From JAIOTH01 sp964486685 (lineage in GTDB: Bacteria; Patescibacteriota; Patescibacteriia; UBA1558; S5-K13), in contig CAZAOE010000003.1 of assembly GCA_964486685.1 (NCBI GenBank), positions 1 through 64,000 of the forward strand: 64,000 bases of DNA, read 5' to 3'. A program made the translations under genes and the position numbers. The notes under the pieces were generated by a model. It saw only the letters and a list, made by a program, of their open reading frames with translations, did not search any database and was not told the origin of the DNA. Shown here in pieces: positions 48,916 to 57,596 of this stretch (its first letter is position 1; the number at the start of each line of letters is the position of its first letter).

Positions 48916-49992
48916 CTAGCTAACTATATTCAAACTATATTTACAATTCTGACATAAACCACTCTTGTCATTCCTTGTAATGATATACCCTTGTCTTTCA
49001 ATATTCAAGGCCCCACACTCTGGACAATAGGTATTTTCTCTATCATCTTCCGCAATATTACCTAAATAAACATATTTTAAACCTACTTCCTTACCAATAC
49101 CATAGGCCTGATCTAATTCTTTTTCTGAAGTAGCTTGCTTAGACAAAAGTTTATAAGAAATTTCTGGAGAAAATTTAGAAATATGCCAAGGTGTATCTAC
49201 ACCCAATTCTTTTTTAATAAACTCAGCTATCTTCTTAATTTGTCCTTGAACATTAGTTTCTCCTGGAATAATTAGAGTAGTCACCTCTATAAAAACTTTT
49301 TTTTGTTTTAAATAAACTAAATTATTTAGAATTGGTTCTAAAGAACCTCCTGTTATTCTTTTATATTTTTTATCTAAGAAAAATTTTAAGTCCACATTAA
49401 TAGCATCTAAATAGGGGAGTATTAAATCCAAACATTTTTGACTCATAAAACCATTAGAAACCCAGACATTTTTTAATTTATGTTCATGGGCCAATTTCAT
49501 AATTGGCAAAGCAGTTTCCAAAAATACTGTTGGTTCAGTATAGGTATAAGCAATGGAAAGACAATTATTATCTTTAGCTTCGGCAATGATTTCTGCGGGC
49601 TCAATTAATTCTCCAGGAAATCTACTATCTAATTTCTCAATTTTTTGTAACTGGGAAATCTGCCAATTCTGACAATTAAGACAATGAAAATTACAGCCCA
49701 TGCCAGCAATAGAATAAGTCAAACTACCTGGTAAAAAATGAAAAAAAGGTTTCTTTTCAATAGGATCAATGTTTTTAGCAATCAATTTATTATAATTTAA
49801 AGCATATAATTTGCCCTGAATATTTTTCCGCACCCCACAAACCCCAACATGATTTTCAGCAATACTACAAAAATGATTGCATAACTCGCAATTTACAACA
49901 CCGCTAACTTTCTCCCCCTTTTTAAGAGGGAGGTGTCCGGAGGACAAAGAGGGTTTACCTTTTTTATATAATAAAGCTTCGTGCATACTCAT
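48916..49992 (-). CDS. amrS: AmmeMemoRadiSam system radical SAM enzyme
   Basis: 358 residues. The N-terminal Cys cluster is CELCNHFCSI...GVCGVR. The radical SAM motif is CNFHCLNC (Cys100, 104, 107), with family sequence IEKKPFFHFLPGSLTYSIAGMGC before it. A C-terminal zinc ribbon (CPECGALNIERQG...CQNCKYS) is also usual for this group. Residues about 14-27 (PSLSSGHLPLKKGE) are coded by a palindromic repeat (49911-49957) and interrupt the otherwise conserved start MHEALLY-KK...VNCELC. Its reaction is not known; related proteins form a set with AMMECR1 and Memo. Confidence 0.9.
   Translation of the reverse strand: MSMHEALLYKKGKPSLSSGHLPLKKGEKVSGVVNCELCNHFCSIAENHVGVCGVRKNIQGKLYALNYNKLIAKNIDPIEKKPFFHFLPGSLTYSIAGMGCNFHCLNCQNWQISQLQKIEKLDSRFPGELIEPAEIIAEAKDNNCLSIAYTYTEPTVFLETALPIMKLAHEHKLKNVWVSNGFMSQKCLDLILPYLDAINVDLKFFLDKKYKRITGGSLEPILNNLVYLKQKKVFIEVTTLIIPGETNVQGQIKKIAEFIKKELGVDTPWHISKFSPEISYKLLSKQATSEKELDQAYGIGKEVGLKYVYLGNIAEDDRENTYCPECGALNIERQGYIITRNDKSGLCQNCKYSLNIVS
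49911..49957. repeat. CTCCCCC/GGGAGG repeat inside amrS
   Basis: TCTCCCCCTTTTTAAGAGGG-AGGTGTCCGGAGGACAAAGA-GGG, closely related to the intergenic repeat at 6692-6764 and here read in frame. Confidence 0.8.
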
Positions 49993-50106
49993 ATTATAGC
50001 ATTAAAAAATTTAAAACTAAAAGCGCAAAATGCAAAACTAATTCCTACAAACTAATAAGCTACTCCCTACAAACCCAAAAACCTAACCCCCTACAAGCTA
50101 ATAAGC

Positions 50107-50115
50107 TAATTCCCC
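50107..50115. repeat. left target-site duplication of the IS
   Basis: TAATTCCCC, repeated exactly at 51439-51447 on the other side of the element. ISL3 elements make 8-bp duplications; the ninth matching base may be chance. Confidence 0.9.
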
Positions 50116-51438
50116 GGCTCTATAATAATTAGTGTGTAAAAAAAGAAGGGTTTTAATGTAAAATTAGCATATAAACCAAGCTAAAACATTAAAACACCTT
50201 CTATGAACAAAGATATAACAAAGTTTTTTGAAATACAAGGGTATCTTGTATACAAAACTAGAATTGATAATGATCAAAACATAATAATTAGAATAGGAAG
50301 ACCAAAAAACAAAAATGAGTGTCCAGATTGTAAAAGTAAAAAACATTATCTTCACAGTAAAGGAAAATGGACATTAAAAAAACATTCTAACTTTCAAGAA
50401 AAACAAATATATTTAGAAGTAAAAAGAAAAAGATACAAGTGTAAACAATGTCAAAGAGTGTTTAGTGAAAAATTACCAGATATACCTAGATATGCTAGAA
50501 AAACAAATAACTTCATTAAACAATCATTAAACTATCTGTCTAAGAATTCATTTAATGAAGTAGCTAAAGTAAATCAAATTAGTTATCCTAGTTTAAAAGA
50601 TCAACTATATAACTATGTTAATCCTTTTCAACTCTTAGAACATCAAATACAGCAATTAAATAAACTAAATGAAATATATCTTGGTTTAGACGGACAAAGT
50701 TTTAGAGGACAAAAAATGGTTCTAACCATTACAGAAGTGAAATTAAAAAAACTAATCACTATCTTACCATCAGAATCACAATCTGATTTACTGATATTTT
50801 TAAAACAATTACCATTATCCACTAGATTAAAAGTAAAAGGTATATCGATTGATATGACTAACAAACATATTAGTTTATTAAGACAATACTTTCCTAATGC
50901 TAGAATGGTCATAGATCATTATCATGTTGTTCAACAAGCTATATATAGATTACAAGAAGTAAGAAGAATATTACAAAGTGTAAACAGAGTTAATATACCT
51001 ATTAAGAAAGAACTAGATAAAAACTATGAAAGTTTGACAAATCAAGAAAAAATAAAGATGCTTAAATATTTCATTATCTATCCAGAATTAAAAGAAGCTT
51101 ACTGGTTTAAAGAAAGATTAAGATCTGTCTATCGGATTAAGAAGTATGACAAAGCTAAAAGAAGATATATAATATTAAAAAAAGAACTATTAAAACATAG
51201 TAATAATAGTTTAAAGGAACTAGGTAAAACTTTACGTAATTGGCAAGTAGAAATACTAAATTACTTTATTACTAAAAAGATTACTAATGCTTATACGGAA
51301 GGATTACATACTAAGTGTAAATTGATAAAAAGGAAGTCTTATGGTTTCAGAAATGTAGATACCTATGTTCGAAAGCTACTTCTTGGCTTAATACCGCTAA
51401 TAACTATACTTTCTTTACACACTATTTGACATAGAGCC
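50116..51438 (+). mobile_element. complete ISL3-family insertion sequence (1323 bp)
   Basis: Imperfect 25-bp terminal inverted repeats: GGCTCTATAATAATTAGTGT-GTAAA (50116-50140) and the complement of GGCTCTATGTCAAATAGTGT-GTAAA (51414-51438), 21 of 25 matching. They are flanked by TAATTCCCC on both sides. One transposase gene fills it. An inner inverted repeat, GTTTTAATGT/ACATTAAAAC (50150-50159, 50186-50195), lies before the start codon and may block read-through transcription. Intact ends, duplication and ORF indicate a recent and possibly active insertion. Confidence 0.95.
50203..51429 (+). CDS. ISL3-family transposase
   Basis: DDE transposase of 408 residues. An N-terminal zinc-binding region has Cys40-x2-Cys43 and Cys80-x2-Cys83, followed by a helix-turn-helix-like part (SFNEVAKVNQISYPSLKDQL). 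The catalytic core has Asp163 in YLGLDGQSF, ISIDMTNK, and VIDHYHVVQQA. The C-terminal Glu is in NAYTEGLHTKCKLIKRKSYGF, a strong ISL3 signature. The stop TGA lies inside the right terminal repeat, as is common in compact IS elements. No frameshift or internal stop is seen. Confidence 0.95.
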   Translation: MNKDITKFFEIQGYLVYKTRIDNDQNIIIRIGRPKNKNECPDCKSKKHYLHSKGKWTLKKHSNFQEKQIYLEVKRKRYKCKQCQRVFSEKLPDIPRYARKTNNFIKQSLNYLSKNSFNEVAKVNQISYPSLKDQLYNYVNPFQLLEHQIQQLNKLNEIYLGLDGQSFRGQKMVLTITEVKLKKLITILPSESQSDLLIFLKQLPLSTRLKVKGISIDMTNKHISLLRQYFPNARMVIDHYHVVQQAIYRLQEVRRILQSVNRVNIPIKKELDKNYESLTNQEKIKMLKYFIIYPELKEAYWFKERLRSVYRIKKYDKAKRRYIILKKELLKHSNNSLKELGKTLRNWQVEILNYFITKKITNAYTEGLHTKCKLIKRKSYGFRNVDTYVRKLLLGLIPLITILSLHTI

Positions 51439-51447
51439 TAATTCCCC

Positions 51448-51476
51448 TTGACTTCTTTCTAAATATATGTTATATT
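51448..51476 (+). promoter_or_regulatory. promoter of the secreted protein gene
   Basis: TTGACT (51448-51453) and TATATT (51471-51476), 17 bases apart. The -35 box begins one base after the IS target duplication, so the IS landed exactly at the upstream edge of this promoter. Confidence 0.7.
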
Positions 51477-51498
51477 TAAATGTTAAGTAAAAAGTAAA

Positions 51499-51576
51499 TC
51501 TATTATTTCCAAATCCCTCAGGAAATAATAGATAAATAATGTCAACGAGGGAATAAAAAATATCCCAGGAGGATAT
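51499..51576 (+). promoter_or_regulatory. structured 5' leader: pseudoknot and SD hairpin
   Basis: A perfect 12-bp stem TCTATTATTTCC/GGAAATAATAGA (51499-51510, 51521-51532) has loop AAATCCCTCA. Loop bases TCCCTC (51514-51519) are complementary to GAGGGA (51547-51552), giving an H-type pseudoknot. Then ATATCC/GGATAT (51560-51565, 51571-51576) folds over the SD AGGAGG (51567-51572). This is the layout of a translational switch. It does not match a riboswitch class I know. Confidence 0.5.
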
Positions 51577-51577
51577 A

Positions 51578-52015
51578 ATGAAAAAAATTATATTAATAGT
51601 AATGATTATCGCAATAGCTGGACTAGCTACCGCCGAAACCCCCGTTGTTAGTTCTTACTATTCCATTGGTTATTCTGATTATTGTGAAATAATCAGCTTT
51701 GTAAATACCCAGGGTCTCGAGAATACCAATGGCAGTAAATGTGTTGTTGTTAATGGATATAGCATAAAAGTCTACCCGTGGGAAGGAATAATTATCAAGT
51801 TATTGCCCTTCTCATATGATGCTGAAGTAGCTGTAGTAGACAACGGTTTTGACGGTATCGATGTTGACGATGAAATCGACCGAATTGCTGGCATTGATAA
51901 TCTAAAAGATTTTCTTGACTCCTTTCCTTGGAAAGGCACAGAATACGATTATGCTGAAACTGAAGAAGAAGTTGAAATTGACCCACTTGAAGTTCTCATC
52001 GAAACTCTAAAATAA
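51578..52015 (+). CDS. small secreted acidic protein
   Basis: 145 residues with a typical signal peptide (MKKIILIVMIIAIAGLATAE, cleavage likely after TAETP or at ATA-E). The mature part is acidic, with two cysteines about 19 apart (DYCEII, SKCVVV) that could form a disulfide, then a Glu/Asp-rich end. No family recognised. It has a consensus-like promoter, a structured leader, AGGAGG five bases before ATG and a strong terminator, so it is probably well expressed and regulated. Base composition is less AT-biased than its neighbours. Confidence 0.75.
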   Translation: MKKIILIVMIIAIAGLATAETPVVSSYYSIGYSDYCEIISFVNTQGLENTNGSKCVVVNGYSIKVYPWEGIIIKLLPFSYDAEVAVVDNGFDGIDVDDEIDRIAGIDNLKDFLDSFPWKGTEYDYAETEEEVEIDPLEVLIETLK

Positions 52016-52023
52016 AATTATCC

Positions 52024-52060
52024 GGCCCCATTCTCATTCGAGAGATTGGGGTCTTTTTTT
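52024..52060 (+). terminator. strong rho-independent terminator
   Basis: GGCCCCATTCTC pairs with GAGAGATTGGGGTC around ATTC, followed by T8. Confidence 0.9.
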
Positions 52061-52195
52061 TGTAAAAATGCAAAATGCAAAACGAAAAGCGTAAAATTTA
52101 AAACTAAACTTTCAACTTGCCCATTTTCCTGATATAATAAAAACATTAGATGAGATAAAAATCTATATTTTTTGTTATAAATAACTAATAAAATT

Positions 52196-53230
52196 ATGAT
52201 GGAAACATTAAAAAATTTAAATTTTTTGGGAAATAATGCTTATGAATATCTAAGAGCTCTAATTATATTTATAGGGCTTATTATTATTCTAAAAATTTTT
52301 AAAAGCATTATTATACAAAAATTAAAAAAATTAGCTAAAAAAACTAAAACCGAATTTGACGATATTTTAATAAATATATTTCAAACAATTAAGCCACCAT
52401 TTTATTTACTGGCCTCGCTATACATTTCAATCAAAACATTAATTATTCCTGACATTGCTAGCAAAATAATAAATATTTTATTTATCATTATTATTATTTA
52501 TGAAGTAATTCGTGCTTTAGAAAAAATGGTTGACTATTTATTTAAAATAAAGGGAAAAGAAAATGCTTCTATTTCTCGAACAATTAAACTTATTATTAAA
52601 ATTTGTATTTGGACTTTTGGTATAATTCTAGCTCTTGGTAATTTAGGAGTGAATGTTACATCTTTTATTGCCGGTTTAGGCATAGGCGGTATTGCTATTG
52701 CTTTAGCATTACAAAATATTCTAAAAGATATATTTAGTAATTTTTCAATACTTATAGACAAACCATTTGAAATTGGAGATTTTATCAAAATAGGAAATGA
52801 CATGGGAACTGTAGAAAAAATTGGAATTAAAACTACCCACATCAGAACTTTGGACGGCGAGCAATTAATAATTGCTAATAGTGAATTAACTGATGCTCGT
52901 GTCCAAAATTTCAAAAGATTAGAAAAAAGAAGGGCTTTATTTAATATCGGGGTTATTTATGAAACTTCTTCAGAAAAATTAGCCCAAATTCCCCAAATCA
53001 TAGAAAGCATCATTAAAAGAGAAAAACAAGCTGAATTTGATAGATGCCATTTTAAAAACTTTGGGGATTTTAGCCTAAACTTTGAAATATCTTATTATGC
53101 CAACACTCAGGACTATAAAGAATATTTGGATATTGTAGAAAAAATAAACTTAGCAATTATAGATTCATTTAGAAAAGAAAATATAGAATTTGCTTATCCC
53201 ACGCACGTTGAATACCAGAAGACAGTGTAA
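52196..53230 (+). CDS. MscS-family mechanosensitive channel
   Basis: 344 residues. Three or four N-terminal helices (about 17-35, 65-85, 88-105, 125-145) are followed by the pore helix region VTSFIAGLGIGGIAIALALQ (about 148-168), rich in Gly and Ala as in MscS TM3. The beta domain begins NILKDIFSNFSILIDKPFEIGDFI and the C-terminal alpha-beta domain reaches EFAYPTHVEYQ. It should open under membrane tension during osmotic downshock. TATAAT near 52135 with TTGCCC upstream may be its promoter. Confidence 0.93.
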   Translation: MMETLKNLNFLGNNAYEYLRALIIFIGLIIILKIFKSIIIQKLKKLAKKTKTEFDDILINIFQTIKPPFYLLASLYISIKTLIIPDIASKIINILFIIIIIYEVIRALEKMVDYLFKIKGKENASISRTIKLIIKICIWTFGIILALGNLGVNVTSFIAGLGIGGIAIALALQNILKDIFSNFSILIDKPFEIGDFIKIGNDMGTVEKIGIKTTHIRTLDGEQLIIANSELTDARVQNFKRLEKRRALFNIGVIYETSSEKLAQIPQIIESIIKREKQAEFDRCHFKNFGDFSLNFEISYYANTQDYKEYLDIVEKINLAIIDSFRKENIEFAYPTHVEYQKTV

Positions 53231-53373
53231 ATATAATGCCAATCTACGAATGATATACCAATTATGCAAATATAATACAAATAAATATTCTAATTAATAT
53301 AGGTAATTCTAATTATTAGTATAGTATTCGTATTATTAGTATTAATTCGTATATTAGCATTATATATTAGTAT
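53231..53373. repeat. word-palindrome leader (ATACGAAT/ATTCGTAT type)
   Basis: Left: AATGCCAATCTACGAATGAT and TACCAATTATGC. Right: AGTATTCGTATTATTAGTAT and TTCGTATATTAGCATT. Third copy of the element at 22755-22916 and 35990-36130; it ends at the start of a glycosyltransferase gene. Confidence 0.65.
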
Positions 53374-54483
53374 ATGAAAAAAACATTACTCATAACTTTG
53401 GATTTCTGGCCGAACCACGGAGGCGTGGCTAATTATTATTATAATCTATGTAAAAATCTTCCCAAAAAAGATATATTTATTTTAACTAATGTCAAAAAAG
53501 AGGACAGTCAACTTAAAATTATAAATAAAAAATTACTCTATAAATTTTTCTGGCCACATTGGACAAGGGCTTATCAAGAAACCCTAAAGGTGATAAAAGA
53601 AAATAAAATCCAAAAACTTTGGGTGGGAAATTTATTACCCTTGGGAACCGTAGCTTATTTAATCTATAAAAAACATCAGATTCCTTATTTTGTTTCTTTA
53701 CATGGTTTAGATATTTTAAATGCTTTAAAAAATAAAAGAAAAAAACTCTTAGCCAAAAAAATATTAAAGCATGCTCAATTTATAACTGTAAATAGTAATT
53801 GCACAAAAAATTTGCTCAAAGATTTAGTTAAAAATCAAGAAAAAATTAAAATTATCTATCCCGGAGTTAATCTTAATTTTCAAAAAATCAACGAACAAAA
53901 ATTATCTGAGATTAAAAACAAATACAACCCAAATAATAAAAAAATAATATTAACTACTGGCCGTTTGGTCAAAAGAAAAAACCACGAATTAGTTATCAAA
54001 GCCATTAAAAAATTGGCTCAAAAAATACCTAACTTAGTTTATTTAATCATTGGCAATGGACCTGAAAAAAAGAACTACGGATTAAGGATTAAGAATTACG
54101 GATTACAAAACAACATAAAAATTTTAACAAATATTAACAACGAAGAACTTCCTTATTTTTATAAACTATCAGATATTTTTATTATGGTTAGTAAAACTTC
54201 TCCGGAAGATATTGAGGGTTTTGGGATAGTATATTTAGAGGCCGGATTATTTAAAAAACCAGTAATTGCTTCTAACCAGGGTGGTTCAAAAGAAGCAGTT
54301 ATAAATAATCAGACCGGTATTTTAATAAATGATAATCTTGCCGAGTTAAAACAAGCTATAATAAAATTATTAAATAATTCTGAACTAAGAAATCAATTGG
54401 GAAATAATGCCGAGCAAAGAATACAAAAAACTTTTTTATGGCCAGAAATTAGCAAAAAATTAATAAAATATATTAATGAATAA
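53374..54483 (+). CDS. family 4 glycosyltransferase
   Basis: GT-B retaining transferase of 369 residues. LDFWPNHGGVANYYYNLC (glycine loop of the acceptor domain), FVSLHGLDIL, YPGVNLNF, TTGRLVKRKNHELVIKAI, and EGFGIVYLEAGLFKKPVIAS with the E-x7-E nucleotide-sugar motif are all GT4 signatures. After GNGPEKK, the peptide NYGLRIKNYGLQ contains a direct repeat coded by a 15-bp duplication (54070-54084 and 54091-54105), keeping the frame. It probably adds a sugar to the surface glycan. Confidence 0.93.
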   Translation: MKKTLLITLDFWPNHGGVANYYYNLCKNLPKKDIFILTNVKKEDSQLKIINKKLLYKFFWPHWTRAYQETLKVIKENKIQKLWVGNLLPLGTVAYLIYKKHQIPYFVSLHGLDILNALKNKRKKLLAKKILKHAQFITVNSNCTKNLLKDLVKNQEKIKIIYPGVNLNFQKINEQKLSEIKNKYNPNNKKIILTTGRLVKRKNHELVIKAIKKLAQKIPNLVYLIIGNGPEKKNYGLRIKNYGLQNNIKILTNINNEELPYFYKLSDIFIMVSKTSPEDIEGFGIVYLEAGLFKKPVIASNQGGSKEAVINNQTGILINDNLAELKQAIIKLLNNSELRNQLGNNAEQRIQKTFLWPEISKKLIKYINE

Positions 54484-54630
54484 TTCAAAATTTAAAACTA
54501 AAAATGCAAAACTACAACTAAAAATTAAAAATAAGATTAAAAAATTTGAATTTTAAATTATAATTTTACGCTTTGCATTTTTCATTTTTAATTAAAACGA
54601 ATCTAAATAAAATGATTCTAAAAAAAACCA

Positions 54631-55821
54631 ATGAACAGAAAAATGAACAGAAATAAAAATAAAAAATACGATGTTATTATTTTTAATATGTCTAGCCATA
54701 CTGAGTGGATTAAGGGCATTAGTAATAGAAATTTTCATATTATTGATCATTTAAAAAACAATCCTAAAATAAATAGAATCTTGGCTGTTGATTATTTGCC
54801 CCATACCTGGAAAAGGTTTTTAAGAAATTTTTATGAAAATATTATTAATACCCCGCCTGGAAAAACTCTTAAAATTAGTCCCTTAACTCGCATCTATCAG
54901 CCCGAAGAAAAAATAATTGTTTATTCTACTATTAAAAATAAGATTAATTTAAATAAAACCTTAGAGGAAATTAATCTTTTTGCCCAAAAACAAAATTTTA
55001 AAAATATAATTCTTTGGTCTAATTATCCTTTAATCACCAAACATTTTGATTTAATTGAACATCAGGTCTCGGTTTTTGATACTATAGATAATTGGTCTGA
55101 ACATGCCAGTTATCAAAAATTTAAAAAAGAATTAAAACAAAATTATCAAATCATTAAAGACAAGGCCGATATTATTTTTATTTTAGCCAAAGATTCAAAA
55201 AAAATATTTTATCCTCGCAAAGAAAATATCTATCAAATTACTCAAGGAGTAGACTTGGTTCATTACCAAAACAAGAGTAAACTTATAAATAATGACATTG
55301 CTCGCTTGCCTCATCCAATTATCGGCTATGTCGGTATTATTCAAGAAAATAGAATAAATTTTCCCTTAATAGAATATTTAGCTCAAAAAAATCCTGACAA
55401 ATCTTTGGTTTTAATTGGGCCGATTTGGCGCAAAGAGGATGAAGAAAGATTAAAAAAACTACCAAATATTTATTTATTAGGAGCTAAGAGTTATGCCGAA
55501 GTACCAAATTATATTCAACAATTTGATGTGGGCATTATTCCCCATTTAGTAAATGAATTTATTAAATATACCTGCCCCATGAAATTATATGAATATATGG
55601 CTTGCGGAATTCCCATAGTTACTACTGATACTCCCGGCGTAGAACAATTTGCTGATTATATAAAAATTACCAATGATTTTGAAAAATTTAATGAATTTGT
55701 ACAGCAAGAATTAAATACTGATTCTGGAGAAAAGAGAAATGAAAAATTACAAATTATTAAAGAACATACCTGGGCAAAAAAAATAGACCAAATGTTAAAT
55801 TATATAGAAGAAAAATTATGA
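54631..55821 (+). CDS. GT-B glycosyltransferase (group 1-like)
   Basis: 396 residues. N-terminal FNMSSHTEWIKGISNRNFHI replaces the usual glycine loop. FDTIDNWSEHASY and ADIIFILAKDSKKIFYPR fit the TuaH/WcfF-like branch of GT-B proteins. The donor domain has IGYVGIIQENRINFPLIEYL, VLIGPIW, and CPMKLYEYMACGIPIVTTD with the E-x7-E-type motif. Donor unknown. argS begins four bases before its stop (ATGA overlap), so the two are translationally coupled. Repeats of TTAAAACTAAAAATGCAAAA type fill the gap upstream. Confidence 0.9.
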   Translation: MNRKMNRNKNKKYDVIIFNMSSHTEWIKGISNRNFHIIDHLKNNPKINRILAVDYLPHTWKRFLRNFYENIINTPPGKTLKISPLTRIYQPEEKIIVYSTIKNKINLNKTLEEINLFAQKQNFKNIILWSNYPLITKHFDLIEHQVSVFDTIDNWSEHASYQKFKKELKQNYQIIKDKADIIFILAKDSKKIFYPRKENIYQITQGVDLVHYQNKSKLINNDIARLPHPIIGYVGIIQENRINFPLIEYLAQKNPDKSLVLIGPIWRKEDEERLKKLPNIYLLGAKSYAEVPNYIQQFDVGIIPHLVNEFIKYTCPMKLYEYMACGIPIVTTDTPGVEQFADYIKITNDFEKFNEFVQQELNTDSGEKRNEKLQIIKEHTWAKKIDQMLNYIEEKL

Positions 55822-57524
55822 ATTTTGAACTAAAAATAAAACAATTACTAAAAAAAGAGGTCAAATTAGAAAAAATAATTTTGGAAACTCCGCTCAATCC
55901 AGAACTAGGGGATTTTAGTTTTCCTTGTTTTCAACTAAGTGAAAAATTGCCAAAGGTCTCGACCGCAGTGGAGAGACAAAAAAATCCATCAGAAATAGCC
56001 CAAGAACTAGAGAAAAAAATACCTTCAGCAAATTTTATTAATAAAATAAAGGCCAATGGTCCATATTTAAATTTCTTTATAGATTATAAACTTTGCGCTC
56101 CAGAAATTTTAACAAAAATATATAAAGAAAAAGAAAATTATGGAAAACTTAAAATCGGCCAAAATAAAAAAATTGTTTTAGATTATTCAGCTCCTAATAT
56201 TGCTAAGCCCCTTAGCATCGGTCATCTCAGAAGTACAATTATTGGCCAAGCGCTTTACAATATTTTTAATTTTTTAGGATATAAATCAATTGGCGTAAAT
56301 CATCTTGGCGATTGGGGGACTCAATTTGGAAAATTAATTTATGCTTACAAAAAATGGGGCAATGAAGCAGAATTAAAAAAAAGCCCCATCAAATATCTAT
56401 TATCTTTATATATAAAATTTCATGAGGAAGCAGAAAAAGATGAAGCATTAGATGACCAAGCCAGAGAAGAATTTAAAAAATTAGAAAACAAAAATCCGCA
56501 AGTGACAAAACTTTGGAAAAAATTTAGCAAGCTAAGTTTAAAAGAGTTTAATAAAGTATATAAAATTTTAAATATAAATATTGATTATAATACCGGTGAA
56601 TCGTTTTATAATAATAAATTAGAAAAGGCCATACAAAAAGTAAAAGAAAAAATTGCCACTAAAAAATCTCAAGGCGCTTTAATTGTTGACTTGGAAAAAT
56701 ATAAAATGCCTCCGGTATTATTGAAAAAATCTAATGGCACCAGTACTTACCATACTCGTGATTTAGCTACTGCTTTCTATCGACTTAAAAAATTTAAACC
56801 AAAAAAACTTTTATATGTAGTTGGTTCTGAACAAAAATTACATTTTGAACAATTATTTAAGGTCTTAGATTTAATGGGCTTAAATAATGATAAATTCATT
56901 CATGTTGATTTTGGCTTATTTAAATTTCCAGAAGGTAAAATGTCAACTCGTGAAGGCAAAATTATCTTTTTAGAAGATGTGATAAATAAATCCATCAAAC
57001 TAGCAACTAAAATTATTAATGAGAAAAATCCTGACCTCGAAAATAAAGCAGACATTGCTAAAAAAGTTGGCGTTGGCTCTTTAATTTTTGGAGATTTAAA
57101 AAACGACCGCACTAAAAATATAGAATTTAATTGGGACAGAATTTTATCTTTTGATGGGGAAACCGGAGCTTATTTGCAATATACATATGCTCGTTCCTGT
57201 AGTATTATTAAAAAAGCCAAAATTAAAATTAGTCCTAAAATAAATTTTAATGTTATTAAAGAAAAAGAAGAACTTAAACTAATTAAAAGATTAAATTCTT
57301 TTTCTGATGCTTTAATTAAAGTTTCAGAAACATATCAACCCTATCATTTAGCTCAATATCTAATTGAGTTGGCTAAAGAGTATAATGAATTTTATAACAA
57401 TTGTAAAGTAATTAACAAAGACAAAGAAATAATGAAAATGCGCTTATTATTAGTAAGCTCAGTTAAGCAAGTTTTAGCTAATGGTCTTAAGCTTTTAGGA
57501 ATAGAAGTGGTTGAGGAAATGTAA
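55818..57524 (+). CDS. argS: arginine--tRNA ligase
   Basis: Class I aminoacyl-tRNA synthetase, 568 residues. The N-terminal Add1 domain (1-110) is followed by DYSAPNIAKPLSIGHLRSTI, the ArgRS HIGH region. LGDWGTQFGKLI and the KMSKS-equivalent KMSTREGKIIF follow. The C-terminal anticodon-binding DALR domain ends normally. In the Add1 domain, residues coded by 55955-55977 (VSTAVERQ) come from the same repeat that is found in hydA, read here in another frame. It overlaps the upstream glycosyltransferase gene by four bases. Confidence 0.97.
   Translation: MNFELKIKQLLKKEVKLEKIILETPLNPELGDFSFPCFQLSEKLPKVSTAVERQKNPSEIAQELEKKIPSANFINKIKANGPYLNFFIDYKLCAPEILTKIYKEKENYGKLKIGQNKKIVLDYSAPNIAKPLSIGHLRSTIIGQALYNIFNFLGYKSIGVNHLGDWGTQFGKLIYAYKKWGNEAELKKSPIKYLLSLYIKFHEEAEKDEALDDQAREEFKKLENKNPQVTKLWKKFSKLSLKEFNKVYKILNINIDYNTGESFYNNKLEKAIQKVKEKIATKKSQGALIVDLEKYKMPPVLLKKSNGTSTYHTRDLATAFYRLKKFKPKKLLYVVGSEQKLHFEQLFKVLDLMGLNNDKFIHVDFGLFKFPEGKMSTREGKIIFLEDVINKSIKLATKIINEKNPDLENKADIAKKVGVGSLIFGDLKNDRTKNIEFNWDRILSFDGETGAYLQYTYARSCSIIKKAKIKISPKINFNVIKEKEELKLIKRLNSFSDALIKVSETYQPYHLAQYLIELAKEYNEFYNNCKVINKDKEIMKMRLLLVSSVKQVLANGLKLLGIEVVEEM
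55955..55977. repeat. GGTCTCGACCGCAGTGGAGA repeat inside argS
   Basis: GGTCTCGACCGCAGTGGAGA-GAC, one base different from the hydA copy at 25329-25349 in the shared part. Confidence 0.8.
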
Positions 57525-57554
57525 ACCATTAACTTGAAATTTTAAACTAAACAA

Positions 57555-57583
57555 AAAAGAGTAAAAAAATAATTCACTCTTTT
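57555..57583. terminator. bidirectional terminator between argS and the hypothetical gene
   Basis: AAAAGAGT (57555-57562) and ACTCTTTT (57576-57583) with an A/T loop. AT-rich, with moderate expected strength. Confidence 0.6.
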
Positions 57584-57596
57584 AAAATTTCTGAAA

